Part shown: piece after piece, positions 10,661-22,214 of the stretch | Position numbering within the stretch: position 1 is the stretch's first letter | How the letters are laid out: every line of letters starts with the position of its first letter | NCBI GenBank assembly: GCA_023101725.1 | Contig: JALJCO010008698.1 | Coordinates: forward strand, 43,501 to 107,500 | Direction of reading: 5' to 3' | DNA length: 64,000 nucleotides | DNA from: Atherinomorus stipes | Lineage: Eukaryota > Chordata > Actinopteri > Atheriniformes > Atherinidae | Notes under the pieces: model-generated | The model's database searches: none | Seen by the model: the letters and a program-made list of their open reading frames with translations, nothing else | What the model was told of the DNA's origin: nothing | Translations under genes and position numbers: made by a program

Positions 10661-11125
10661 GCTCTCCGACGTCCGATGTTTGGTGGGTTCAACAAAGAGG
10701 GCGTCTTGCTACGATGCTGCGCATGCGTGTTTGCTTCATGACTGGTGCCGCCTCGTTTCGTAGACCGCTGGTCAGTCAGTCGTTTTCAGGGAGCTTGGCC
10801 TGAATATTCATGTATATCACTCACATTTGCATGACTGAAGAAAAAACGACTTAAATTAAGTTTTTATGAGGAAATAACAGTAAGATGCTGAAAAGCTCTT
10901 AAAGTCTATTTTTCATGACACGGCTTCTTTAATAATTCCTCATTAAAAAGACCATTTTCCTCATTTTTGAGAATCAGCTGTCGGGATGAGAGCTGCAGCT
11001 GCTACGAGTGTGGACCGAATGAGAGGCAACGATTGGAAAATGTCATTTTCATGAGGGTAAAACCTCAAAGCAACATACTGAGAAAAAGAACGATGAACTA
11101 GTTTAATCTTGGAACAGTGAACTTA

Positions 11126-11638
11126 CAGTTGTCCTCAATATTATTCATACCCTCGAATTAATGAAAAGGCCAAATTGACAATAGCAATTCAAATAACAAG
11201 AAACTAAAAATAAATAAAAATTTACAAAATTATAATTTATTGAATTAAAACATTGCTTTTGACTTGTGGTTGGAAATAATAATAATTAAAAAAAAAATTG
11301 TCTCAGACACATCAGAGCATCTTTCCATGAACATGGACCAACATACCTGTCAGCAGGTGCAGACGTCTGATTGGACGTCACAGAAACACCTGAATGCAGT
11401 GATTGGCTCAAAGTGTTGCTCAGTAATATTTTAGCTTCAGAGCCTCATCATGCTTGTTTACTTGTTTCATTTTCTGTGTTTGTTTTTATTATTTCTTTCA
11501 AACCACAATTCAAAATCAATGTCATGATTTTCACAGAATTTTTATTTATTATTACTTTTTACAATTTCAACTTATTTCAATGCCGGCTGATATTTTCCTT
11601 CTTTTATTTGAGGGTATGAATAATTGTGAGACTGACTG
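11126..11638. mobile_element. Mariner-type MITE, TIR CAGT(T/C)GTCCTCAA, copy 1
   Basis: It starts CAGTTGTCCTCAATATTATT after TA and ends GAATAATTGTGAGACTGACTG before TA. The terminal repeats also share a CATACCCTC/GAGGGTATG pair. A sister copy lies at 60649-61163. Neither encodes a transposase. Confidence 0.85.
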
Positions 11639-12202
11639 TAGGTTAAAAAATGTAATTATGAACTAGCTGCTTTTAAAATGTGTGAACTGAATAAGTTCAT
11701 GAAGAAAATGTATTTTCCAGCTCTGCTCACCGGCGGCCGGCGCTGCCGCCGGCGGCTTGTTCATGCAGCTGAGTCACGCAGCGGTGCAACAAAACAAGAT
11801 GGAGGAGCAACGTCTGGCTGCTCCACCCTGACATGGAGACGCTCGTCAGACATGCACGGCAGCAAATCCTGCACATGACAGAGGAACTGAAACCAGAATA
11901 TCTGTTTTATCACACCAGGATCCGCATCGATACCAGGATGAATTCAGGAAAAAACTCTTTCATTTCCCAGTTTTAGGAGACCAGACTGGATTTAAATTTC
12001 ACTTTAATGATCATTTAAAAGTCCAAATGAAGAAAAACAACTTTAACATTTGATGAAAGTTTCCAGTTTGACGACGTTAACTGAAGAAAACAGAAAATAA
12101 AAGAATCAGAAAATGTTTGAAACAAAAGTTTCATTTTAATTTGAACAAAAAGAAAAATGAAGAAGGTGAAGAACGTGAAGAACGTGACGCGACGACTCCG
12201 GA

Positions 12203-13939
12203 CTACTCATCGGATCCTGGATCTGCTCTGCGGTGGTTCTGTCCTGGTTCCGGCGAGACCACCGGCTGAGCCGACGTCTTGATCAGCCACTCGGCCACGT
12301 CGAAACATTCCTCCCATCGATCGTCTTGGATCTTACTCTCAAACTCGCCCGTCAGACGTTCTCTGGCGTGTTTCCTCAGCGTTTCCTCCAGAACCTTCTG
12401 CTCCTGCTCCAGAATCAGCGTGTAAAACAACTGCTGTCGCTCCCACCTGGACGGCCTCCTCCATCCGAGCGTCGACATCAGCGCCGGGATGCAGATGAGT
12501 CCGAAGAGCAGGAAGGAGCCCATGTTCTGGAAAAGAAACGGGAATGTTGAGCTGTGTTTAGAGCAGGAAACAGCCGAAGTACCAGAAAAGAATCAGGAAT
12601 GTTGAGCTTTGTTTCGTGGAGGAAGGAGCCGACATTCCAGGAAAAGAGGAGGGAAAACTGAGCTGTTTCCTGCAGGAGGGAGCCAATGTTTGGAAAAAGA
12701 GGTGGGAACGTCAAGCTAGGTTTTGTGCGGGAAGAAGCTGACGTTACAGGAAAAAAGTGGGAATGTTTAGCTGTGCTTCATGCAGGACGGAGTCAATGTT
12801 CTGGAAAAGAAACGGGAATGTTGAGCTGTGTTTAGAGCAGGAAACAGCCGAAGTACCAGAAAAGAATCAGGAATGTTGAGCTTTGTTTCGTGGAGGAAGG
12901 AGCTGACATTCCAGGAAAAGAAGAGGGAAAACTGAGCTGTGCTTCATGCAGGACGGAGCCGATGTTCTGGAAAAGAAACGGGAATGTTGAGCTGTGTTTT
13001 ATGATGGAAGAAGCTGACGTTCCGGCAATAAAAGCGGGAATGTTGAGCTGTGTTTAGAACTGGAAAGAGCCGAGGTACCAGAAAAGAGTCAGGAATGTTG
13101 AGCTGTGTTTTATGATGGAAGAAGAAGATGTTCCAGAAAAAAAGTGGAAATGTTGAGCTGTGTTTTGTTCAGGAAGGAGCCGATGTTCTGGAAAAGAAGC
13201 TGGAATTTCAAGCTGTCTTACGGTGAAAAGTAGCTGATGTTCTGGAAAAGAGGCGGGACATCGAGCTGGGTTTTGTGCAGGAAGAAGCTGACATTACAGA
13301 AAAAAGCGGGAATGTTGAGCTGTGTTTCATGTTGGAAGGAGCAGATGTTCGGGAAAAGAAGCGGGAATGTTGAGCCGTGTTTCATGTTGGAAGGAGCAGA
13401 TGTTCGGGAAAAGAAGCGGGAATGTTGAGCTGTGTTTCATGTTGGAAGGAGCAGATGTTCGGGAAAAGAAGCGGGAATGTCGAACACGAACTGACCTTGG
13501 ACTTGTTCTTCAGCTCAGCGATGGTGGCTCGCTCCCCGTCCGTCAGCATTCCCGGGGACTTGCAGGCCAGCTGCTGCTGCTCTGCGGAGCGGTCGTGCAT
13601 GCAGCAGACGTACCAGTTCCCACCAATCAGCACGCAGACCACCCACAGCAGCGCGATGAACGCTGCCCTGAAGACGGAGAGGCAGGAAGAAGCCAAGAAG
13701 CTGCAGCCGTGGCGGCGGTCGAAGGACAGCAGGTGTCGGCCGACCCTGTGGAAGGATCTGTCCGTCCACAGCACGAACAGGAAGGTGATGACGACCGGCA
13801 GCGAGACGTGCAGGTTGCAGTCGAACACCTGAGGTTTGCAGGAGCACTGGAAGGCCTGGCCGAGGACCAGGAAGATCACGAACACAGCCAAGTAGGTGGG
13901 GAGGTCTCCGAAGGCCCAGCTGGACACAACATTCTCCAT
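12203..13939 (-). CDS. CALHM-family large-pore channel protein, copy A
   Basis: A two-exon gene on the minus strand: exon 1 is 13496-13939 (ATG at 13937-13939, 148 codons) and exon 2 is 12203-12526, with a phase-0 intron (donor GTCAGT, acceptor TTCTTTTCCAG). The product is about 255 residues. Four hydrophobic segments are visible: LPTYLAVFVIFLVLG, LHVSLPVVITFLFVLW, FRAAFIALLWVVCVLIGG and MGSFLLFGLICIPALM. The CxC motif after TM1 (QCSCK), WYVCC after TM3 and a later LACK match the disulfide-forming cysteines of the CALHM (FAM26) family. The EQEQKVLEE...HARE segment matches the C-terminal helix of CALHM6-type proteins. Family members assemble into plasma-membrane channels permeable to ions and ATP; activity here is inferred. 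The choice of CALHM subtype is open. The protein is shorter than the usual 310-350 residues. Its intron is a minisatellite of decoy acceptors. Confidence 0.85.
12527..13490. repeat. 55-bp intronic minisatellite built from the exon 2 splice junction
   Basis: About 17 diverged units fill the intron of CALHM copy A. On the gene strand a unit reads polypyrimidine tract, TTTTCCAG, then AACATNGGCTCC, copying the real acceptor plus the first 20 or so bases of exon 2. Units with an intact AG lie at 12802-12803, 12967-12968, 13188-13189 and 13242-13243. The three units nearest exon 1 (about 13325-13490) carry CCCG instead of CCAG. Confidence 0.88.
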
Positions 13940-14232
13940 CTCGGATGTTTGTCTGCCAGCCTGCAGCTGAAAGAACAAGCAGCCCGCAGAAACTTCCTGT
14001 TAGAGCTGCTGAGTCAGCGTTACCATCACAGCTGCAGATGGTAAACACGGAGCTGGTGAGGAGAAGGCTGCATGGACACACTGTTCAGCTTCCTGACCTG
14101 ATGTAACAGGCTGACGTATGCGAGCGTGTGAGCCAGTCGGGATCACATACCACAGCTATGCACACGTGGTCGGCTCGTCAGGCTGCAGGCAGCGCGTCTG
14201 CAGAGTCACAGAGAGCAAGCTGCAACTGGCCC

Positions 14233-15437
14233 AGCAGAGGAAGACTGCAGACAGCAAAACACGAATATAAACCAGCCCTGCAGAGGAAGACTGCAGACAG
14301 CAAAACACGAATATAAACCGGCCCTGCAGAGGAAGACTGCAGACAGCAAAACACGAATATAAACCGGCCCTGCAGAGGAAGACTGCAGACAGGAAAACAC
14401 GGATATAAACCGGCCCTGCAGAGGAAGACTGCAGACAGCAAAACACGAATATAAACCGGCCCTGCAGAGGAAGACTGCAGACAGAAAACACGGATATAAA
14501 CCGGCCCTGCAGAGGAAGACTGCAGACAGCAAACACAAATATAAACCGGCCCTGCAGAGGAAGACTGCAGACAGCAAACACGAATATAAACCGACCCTGC
14601 AGAGGAAGACTGCAGACAGAAAACACGGATATAAACCGGCCCTGCAGAGGAAGACTGCAGACAGAAAACACAAACATAAACCGGCCCTGCAGAGGAAAGC
14701 TGCAGACAGCAAACACGAATATAAACCGGCCCTGCAGAGGAAAGCTGCAGACAACAAACACGAATATAAACCGGCCCTGCAGAGGAAGACTGCAGACAGC
14801 AAAACACGAATATAAACCGGCCCTGCAGAGGAAGACTGCAGACAGCAAACACGGATATAAACCGGCCCTGCAGAGGAAGACTGCAGACAACAAACACGGA
14901 TATAAACCGGCCCTGCAGAGGAAGACTGCAGACAGAAAACACGAATATAAACCGACCCTGCAGAGGAAGACTGCAGACAACAAACACGAATATAAACCGG
15001 CCCTGCAGAGGAAGACTGCTGACAGAAAACACGAATATAAACCGACCCTGCAGAGGAAGACTGCAGACAGCAAAACACGAATATAAACCGACCCTGCAGA
15101 GGAAGACTGCAGACAGCAAACACGAGTATAAACCGACCCTGCAGAGGAAGACTGCAGACAACAAACACGGATATAAACCGGCCCTGCAGAGGAAGACTGC
15201 AGACAGCAAACACGAATATAAACCGACCCTGCAGAGGAAGACTGCAGACAGCAAACACGAATATAAACCGACCCTGCAGAGGAAGACTGCAGACAGAAAA
15301 CACGAATATAAACCGACCCTGCAGAGGAAGACTGCAGACAGAAAACACGAATATAAACCGACCCTGCAGAGGAAGACTGCAGACAACAAACACGGATATA
15401 AACCGGCCCTGCAGAGGAAGACTGCAGACAGCAAAAC
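14233..15437. repeat. 45-bp minisatellite, about 26 copies
   Basis: The unit contains CCCTGCAGAGGAAGACTGCA and CACGAATATAAACCGG, with two PstI sites per unit. Because 45 is a multiple of three and the minus strand has no stop, all three minus frames stay open for more than 400 codons. The shared low-complexity translation in three frames shows these are not genes. It lies about 300 bp upstream of the CALHM copy A start codon. Confidence 0.95.
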
Positions 15438-15504
15438 ACACATTTACAGCAGGTATGGAAAGTATTCAGACCCCTTTAAAGTTTTCACTGTTAGGAGAAT
15501 AAGA

Positions 15505-15640
15505 ACAAAAAAAAGAGAAGAGGAGAAGAAGAAGAAGGAAAAAAGAGAGAAAAGAAAGAGAGAAAAAGAGAGAGAGAAGAAGAAGAAGAAAAGAGAAAGA
15601 AGGAAAAGGAAAGAAAAAGAGAACAAAGAAAAATTTTTTG
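15505..15640. repeat. Polypurine (GA-rich) tract
   Basis: About 135 bp of almost pure A and G on the plus strand inside the Tc1 5' leader. Confidence 0.9.
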
Positions 15641-15784
15641 AACTCATATGCTGTCCATTTCTTCAGATCCTCCTTGAGATGGTTCTACTCCTTCATTGGA
15701 GTACAGCTGTGTTTAATTAAACTGATTGGACTTGATTAGGAAAGACACACACCTGTCTATATAAGAGCTTCCAGCTCACAGTGC

Positions 15785-16546
15785 ATGTCAGAGCAAATGA
15801 GGATCATGAGGTGGAAGGAACTGTCCAAGGAGCTCAGAGACAGAATTGTGGCGAGACACAGATCTGGACAAGGTTACAAAAGAGTTTCTGCAGCACTAAA
15901 GGTTCCTAAGAGCACGGTGGCCTCCATAGTCCTTACATGGAAGAAGTTTGGGACGGCCAGAACTCTTCCTAGACCCGGCCGTCCAGCCAAACTGAGCAAT
16001 GGTGGGAGAAGAGCCTTGGTGAGAGAGTAAAGAAGAAGCCAAAGATCACTGTGGCTGAGCTCCAGAGATGCAGTAGGGAGATGGAGAAAGTTCCACAAAG
16101 TCAGTATCACTGCAGCCTCCACCAGTCGGGGCTTTATGGCAGAGCGGCCCGATGGAAGCCTCTCCTCAGTGCAGACATATGAAAGCCCACATAGAGTTTG
16201 CCAGAAACACATGAAGGACTCCCAGACTGAGAGAAATAAGATTCTCTGGTCTGATGAGACCAAGACTGAACTTTTTGGAGTTCATTCTAAGCGGTATGTG
16301 TGGAGAAAACCAGACACTGCTCATCACCTGCCCAATACCATCCCAACAGTGAAGCACGGTGGTGGCAGCATCATGGTATGGGGGTGTTTTTCAGCTACAG
16401 GGACAGGACGACTGGTTGCAGTTGAAGGAAAGATGAATGTGGCCAAGTACAGAGATCCTGGAAGAAAAGCTCTTCCAGAGTTCAGGAGCTCAGACTGGGC
16501 CGAAGGTTCACCTTCCAACAAGACAATGACCCTCACACACAGCTGA
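15785..16546 (+). pseudogene. Tc1-type transposase, broken
   Basis: Frame 15785-16030 encodes the paired-like HTH: LSKELRDRIVARHRSGQGY, then STVASIVLTWKKFGT and the GRPAKLS linker. A stop at 16028-16030 (GAGTAA) ends it. Frame 16136-16546 resumes with [16 protein letters not shown] (first catalytic Asp) and [20 protein letters not shown]. Further frameshifts follow after VAKYRD, and the last catalytic residue is missing. The protein would have bound the terminal repeats and cut and pasted the element at TA sites. Confidence 0.85.
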
Positions 16547-17054
16547 AATAACAAAGGAGTGGATCAGAACAAGTCATGATGTCATGACGGACGTCAGATG
16601 TCGCTTCTGAGGAAGACTGAAGTGACAGTCGAAACATGTCAAGGTAAACTACAACTCCTTTTAAATCGTTCTCGTCATGAAAAAAGAACTTTGATACTTG
16701 GAAAAACCGAATTATGCTCCTAACTGTTCTTACTGAGCCAGAAGAGCCGGTTCTCTGGAAAAGAACCGAACCTCCCGTCACTATCACGTCTCTGCAGACC
16801 TTCAGTCCTGGACCCGTACTTCCAGGTCCCTGCTGTTGGTACAAGACCAGCACCTACTGGATGATTGTAAAACTGAAACTGCATTTCTGGACCAGCTGGT
16901 CTACTAGACCCAACACAAAGATCCAGTTTTCAGAGACCTCCAGAACCAGACAGAACTCTTTACAAAGTTCTAGAAATGTTCAAAATGAGGCCCAGTTCTT
17001 TCCTGGTTTAGGTCTTACTGAACCAGCAGAAGTTTTTCAGTGCAGGTTGGTGAT

Positions 17055-17480
17055 GCCGTGTCCTCCTCATCCCTTCTGACCTGCGGAGTGCCCCAAGGGT
17101 CTGTTTTTGGACCTCTATTTTTTCTTACTATCTTTTGTCCAAGGATTCTCGGGTCCATATTACACGAACATAATGTTCCATTCCATTGCTATGCAGATGA
17201 CTGCCAAGTTTATGTCCCTCTTTCACAGTCGAAGTCCCTTCCTGCATGCCTGGAAGAAGTACTCTGGAATGATCTTCCGCTGAATACTAGGCAAGCAAAC
17301 TCACTTCCTGTTTTTAAAACTTTATTGGAAACTGATCGACTTTTCACTGGTTTTACTGTTTTTATTTTTTATGTTTTCTATATTTTTTTTATGTAATTTG
17401 TGTTTTATCTGTCCGTTTCTGTGCAGCATTTTAGTTTAGTTTAGTTTATTGTCATTACATGTATTTCTACATGAACGAAA
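17055..17480 (+). pseudogene. L2-type LINE fragment with internal deletion
   Basis: The plus strand reads LTCGVPQGSVFGPLFF and HCYADDCQVYVPLSQS (RT motifs), then jumps to VLWNDLPLNTRQANSLPVFK, the extreme C-terminus of L2 ORF2. Over 200 codons between them are deleted. A TTTAG-repeat tail follows at 17435-17460. Between 16580 and 17040 I see no recognisable feature. Confidence 0.75.
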
Positions 17481-17794
17481 TGAGAACTCAGGCCGACTCC
17501 ATAAAACCACAGTTCCCCTAATCATCTATACAAAAAACATTAGGTAATTTTAACAATAAATTACTCCTAAGTAGTATAAGATTTTAAAAAATTAATTAAA
17601 AAGATAAAATAAAATAAGATTTTGGTCAACTGTGTTGTTTTTAAAGTTCTCTACAAAGAAAGTTGGAAACGTCTGATGTGGTCCTGCTGGAATACGACGG
17701 ACCTCCAGGGAAACAACCTCACCTCAATGAGAGCACATGTCCAGAACTCCAACATCCATCACCGGTACCTTCACAAGTCCCTGATTGGATGAAG

Positions 17795-17955
17795 TTTCTG
17801 CTGGGACCAGGTTTCTGCTGGGACCAGGTTCCTGATGGGACCAGGTTCCTGCAGGGACCAGGTTCCTGCTGGGACCAGGTTCCTGCAGGGACCAGGTTCC
17901 TGCTGGGACCAGGTTCCTGCTGGGACCAGGTTTCTGCAGGGACCAGGTTCCTGAT
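17795..17955. repeat. 18-bp minisatellite
   Basis: The unit is GGGACCAGGTTCCTGCTG with minor variants, nine copies. Confidence 0.92.
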
Positions 17956-17959
17956 TTCC

Positions 17960-19140
17960 TCCTCTCTGAATCATCAGTCTTTCATCTTCCCTCCTTCTGC
18001 TTTCTGTTCCTGTTGCTTCTCCATCTTCCTCTTTTCTTTTCTTCTTTTATTCCACCGTGACCACAACTCAGACGAAACCACCGTCGTGTAGAAGAAGAAA
18101 TGATGAAATAACAAGATTCGGTTTAAAATCATTTAACATTTAAGCTGCAGATTTCTTCTATCGACACATCAGAAACTCCCAGCTGGGAGGAAAACCGGCG
18201 AGCAGAAGCTGCGATATCGGAGTGAACAGAGATTCCAGGACTGTGAAGTCCAACTTTAAAAATCAGAATGTTTTTTTACAGTTTTAATGAATAATTATTA
18301 TAAATTAAACAGAGTCAAAGAAAACCGGTTTCCTTGGCAACAATCTGCTCGGCTGGTGCTGGACTGGACCCGGCTGGTAGATTTGGAGAGATTTGAAGAC
18401 TCTGTAGATGCATTTGTTTCTTCAGGATAATTTACAGATGCACAAGTGTTAATATAATATTCTGTAAAAAAGAAAGTACAACAATGTACATATAGTATAT
18501 ATACAGAAACACATTATATACATGCATACATGGTAAATCTAGTAATATACAGTATAAAGTAAATAGCAATAAATCTAGACTAGTTTTTTAAAATATGATG
18601 TCATCCGAAGACTGGGATGATGTCATCAGTAGATGGTCCTGGAAAACATAGAAAGGGAAGAGTTAGATTGTAAAACATATTAGCAAAAGGAAAAGTTGGG
18701 ATGGGGGGGTTTGGTGGGGCTATAAAAGTTAAACCAGCCTGAATCTGACAGCAACAAAATGATTTTACAAAGCTGCAAGAAATGGCTGGAAAAGTGTTTT
18801 AAAAGGAAACTTCAGGAGGGACGATTGTTTGCTCATCAGCACGTCGGGAACATGAATGAAACAGAACCGAGTCTCTCACATGGAAACTGGACACCGGTCG
18901 CCTCTGAAAGCTGCTTCTGTGCACAGAAGAAAACACATCAGAATGATGTTTTCGGCCTCATGGGAAGCATTAAAACAGCAGATTAACCCTTAAAACTCCA
19001 CTTTTTGCTGATTTTGGTCAGACTTCATGAGAACAATGTAGAAGCTGAATCCAGTTAATCAATTTAACATCCAGATGTTACATCTATAAATGTGTGAAAG
19101 GACATGAATGATGAGTGTGTTTTTAATTTGGTTCATTGGT
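17960..19140. other. No feature recognised
   Basis: AT-rich to mixed sequence. Frame 18759-18986 (75 residues, plus) has no family resemblance, and I do not support it as a gene. Confidence 0.3.
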
Positions 19141-19142
19141 CC

Positions 19143-19237
19143 TGCGACAGACTGGTTACCTGTCCAGGTGAACCCGCCTCTGTCCCGCTGGGACAGACTC
19201 CAGCAACCCTGAACTGGATAAGCGGAACAGAAAATGA
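19143..19237 (+). repeat. Common teleost interspersed repeat (retroelement tail type)
   Basis: TGCGACAGACTGGTTACCTG through GGATAAGCGGAACAGAAAATG matches a core found very widely in fish genomes, usually seen as the 3' end of a retroposon. The family name is not assigned here. Confidence 0.6.
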
Positions 19238-19344
19238 CACGATATTTAATATATAATAGTATGTGTTGGGCTTATTTCTACGACGGAGTACTCGGGACAT
19301 ATTCATTTATTTTATTTAGTTATATATCAATTTTTTTTTTGCCC

Positions 19345-20310
19345 ACTTCAAGAATAAAGTTGTAAATTTAAGAGAATAAAGGCCTAAATTTACAATAATA
19401 AAGTCATGAATAAACAACAATAAAGCAATTTTATGAGAAGAAAGTTGTAAACTTTGAAAATAAAGTCATGAATTTACAAGAATAAAGCAGTTAATTAAGA
19501 AAATGAAGTCAAACTAACAAGAATAAAGTCATAAATTTTGACAAAGTCACAAATTTATAAGATAAAGTCGTAAACTTTGAAAAAAGTTATAAATTTACAA
19601 GAATAGTTGTAATTTTTGAAAATAAAGTCATACACAGTATTTAAGAATAAAGGCGTAAATTTAGAAAATAAAGTCAAATTTACAAGAATAAAATTGTAAA
19701 TTTAAAAAATAAAGTCACAAATTAAGAATAAAGTCGTAAATTTTGAAAAATAAAGTCACAAATTAACAAGAATGAAGTCATAAGTTTAGAAGAAAAAAGT
19801 TGTAAATTTTGAAAATAAAGTCACAAATTTACAAGAAAAAGGTCGTAAATTTTAAAAATAGTGACAAATTTACAAGAATAAAGTTTTAATTATTGAAAAT
19901 AGTCATACACAGTATTTAAGAATAAAGGTGTAAATTTAGAAAATAAAGTCAAATTTACAAGAATAAAATTGTAAATTTAAAAAATAAAGTCACAAATTAA
20001 CAAGAATAAAGGCGTAAATTTAGAAAATAAAGTCAAATTTACAAGAATAAAATTGTAAATTTAAAAAATAAAGTCACAAATTAACAAGAATAAAGTCGTA
20101 AATTTTGAAAATACAGTCACAAATTTACAAGAATAAAATTGTAAATTTAAAAAATAAAGTCACAAATTTACAAGAAAAAAGTTGTAATTTTTGAAAATAA
20201 AGTCATATACAGTATTTAGAAGAATAAAGGCTTAAATTTTGAAGATGAAGTCATAAATATATGCGAATAAAGTCGTAAATTTTGAAAATAAAGTCATAAA
20301 TTTACAAAAG
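19345..20310. repeat. AT-rich minisatellite, about 43-bp unit
   Basis: Alternating GAATAAAGTCGTAAATTTTG and AAATAAAGTCACAAATTTAC half-units with indels run for nearly 1 kb. It lies directly downstream of CALHM copy B. Confidence 0.88.
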
Positions 20311-20546
20311 TAAAGTTGATAGTGTCGTCATCATCATGTCCAGGTGTAAATAGAGGTCTGTTAGTAACATAGTAGTGATGGTGATGTTATGATGAAGATG
20401 GGATAAATAACGCTGTTATCATGGATCATTGTGGATTCACAGATAGAGTCTGAATTTAAACACATTTAGTGGTGGATGATAAACCTGCTGGACGGATAGA
20501 AATGCTGGAAAACCTCCGTAGATCAACTGGAGGGGAAACTATGCAG

Positions 20547-21455
20547 TTACACACCACCGTTCCTGAGACACTGGTGATGATGGAAGAGATCTGGTGACGT
20601 TTTCAGGGTTAACATGTTTTTCTGTGAGAACTGATGATTCACCTGCTCGTCTGTTAGTCCAGAATCAACCAGTTCCTCGGCAGCATGGAGACATCTGCTC
20701 CATCCTCCAGCTTCCGTCATCTTGTCTTCTAACATCTTTTTAAATTTGGACCTCACAACTTCTTCCAAAACGTCTTCCTCTTCTTCCACAATCAGATGGT
20801 CACGGAGGATTTTCCTGCCACAGCATATCTGAGCACACTTCCACCACGCCGTCAGAGACGTCGCCGTGGCAACGATCAGGACTCCCACCATCAGGACGAA
20901 GCCGATCCTCTGAAAGAGAGCAGGGATGGAAGCGGTGTGGGAGCACAGATCACATGACAACACACCACTCACCCTCGACTTGTTCTTCAGCTTGGCGACC
21001 TCCACCTGCTCGTCCTCGGTGAGGCTGCTTCTGTCTCTGCAGGCCAACTGAGGACGCGCCGTTTGGTTGAAGCTGCAGCAGACGTACCAGTCTCCATCGA
21101 TCAGCACGGAGACCACCCACAGCTGCCCGACAAGAGCCGCTTTGAGAACGCACATCATCAGCACGGCCAAAAAACGAGGCCGGCAGCGCCAAGCCTGGGT
21201 CTGGTCCCGCTGCTCAGCTGCACAAGTACATGTGCACAGATACCTGCAGCTTCGTTGGAACGTCTGGTCTGTCCACAGCATTAACAAGACGATGATGAGG
21301 ACAGGCAGAGCCATGTAAATGTGGCAGTCGTCCACCTCCGGCTGGCAGGTGCACGAGACGTCCCGGTCCAGCAGGACGTTGTAGGTGAAACTCACCACGA
21401 CGGTGACGAAGACGCTGACCTTCTGGAAAGGGAAGTTTGCCAGGAAAGCCTTCAT
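20547..21455 (-). CDS. CALHM-family large-pore channel protein, copy B
   Basis: A minus-strand gene with ATG at 21453-21455. Exon 1 is 20973-21455 (161 codons) and exon 2 is 20547-20909 (120 codons plus stop), separated by a 63-nt intron with GTGAGT donor and CTCTCTTTCAG acceptor, phase 0, at the same place as in copy A. The spliced product is 281 residues. Features parallel copy A: SCTCQ and DDC after TM1, FLAVLMMCVLKAALVGQLW (TM3), DGDWYVCC, QLACRD, then IGFVLMVGVLIVATATSL (TM4) and an acidic EEEEDVLEEV segment in place of EQEQ. Function as a subunit of an ATP- or ion-permeable channel is inferred from the family. The intron is stop-free and in frame, so unspliced RNA would encode 21 extra residues between the extracellular loop and TM4. 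No promoter motif is claimed. Confidence 0.85.
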   Translation of the reverse strand: MKAFLANFPFQKVSVFVTVVVSFTYNVLLDRDVSCTCQPEVDDCHIYMALPVLIIVLLMLWTDQTFQRSCRYLCTCTCAAEQRDQTQAWRCRPRFLAVLMMCVLKAALVGQLWVVSVLIDGDWYVCCSFNQTARPQLACRDRSSLTEDEQVEVAKLKNKSRVSGVLSCDLCSHTASIPALFQRIGFVLMVGVLIVATATSLTAWWKCAQICCGRKILRDHLIVEEEEDVLEEVVRSKFKKMLEDKMTEAGGWSRCLHAAEELVDSGLTDEQVNHQFSQKNMLTLKTSPDLFHHHQCLRNGGV

Positions 21456-22214
21456 CCTCGTACACTTTCCCCCGCTGGGCGCTCACGCCCGAACACGCGT
21501 CCACACGACGGCGAGCCGATCAAAGCGAAACCAGATCAGGTAACCTGATGACTCATAACTGCAGCAGCCTCAGGCGGTGGAACCGCAGCCGCAGCAAACC
21601 GCTGCAAATAAATCTGTCCAAAGATACGGCTCAGAGCCACGATCCCCCATCCCGGTCCCCGAGGGGCCGGACTCAGACACATCCGTACAAGTCCGCTAGA
21701 AACCCACTGATCTGAGGCAGGGGGGCTGCAGCAGGGGGGCATCTACACCTGCAGGACCTTGGCCACTTCAAATAAGTACAAGATTATTTTGCTTGTAATA
21801 AGTAAAGAACATTCTGCCAATGGAACAAGTGAAATGTTCTTAATAATATTCCTTAAAATAAGATTCATCACCTCAAAACAAGATCTCATCTCACTGAAAT
21901 GTTTCTCTTCAGGTAATTCTGTCTGATTTTCAGTGTGATGAGATATTTTGAGCAGAAGTTAGAAGCCTTCTTGCTAAGATTCGAGGTTTTCAGTCTGAAG
22001 TCTACGTCGGCAGAAGTTGGAACAAAGTCTGTGTTCTGCATCCTGATGCTTCGTCTTCTTTAATCAGACGTGTGATTGTGCGTCTACCTGGAGGGTGAAT
22101 GCATCTGTTTCCAGCTGTCTGCATGCAGCAGAGCATGTCAGGCTTCCAGGAGTAGACCAGGTACGAGCCGTTTCTCAGTCTGCGTACTCGTACGTACCTG
22201 CCGGACATACTCTA

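Larger units (their letters stand above)
15447..16575 (+). mobile_element. Tc1-like element (TIR with AAAGTATTCAGACCCC), 3'-truncated
   Basis: The left terminal repeat GGTATGGAAAGTATTCAGAC follows TTTA directly after the 45-bp minisatellite. Transposase pieces follow on the plus strand. The right half of the DDE domain and the right terminal repeat are absent; the element stops at about 16575. Confidence 0.85.

Noticed and set aside
13322..14081. Alternative frames overlapping CALHM copy A exon 1
   Set aside because: They are shadows of the channel exon and of the 55-bp repeat. Only the minus frame starting at 13939 has the TM and cysteine pattern and a usable donor.
14156..15443. Three minus-strand open frames of 411-427 residues
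   Set aside because: They are the three frames of one 45-bp minisatellite and share cycling cysteine- and leucine-rich peptides. A stop-free 3n repeat explains them fully.
21214..21504. Minus-strand frame overlapping the start of CALHM copy B
   Set aside because: It is another frame of the same exon, without the conserved motifs.
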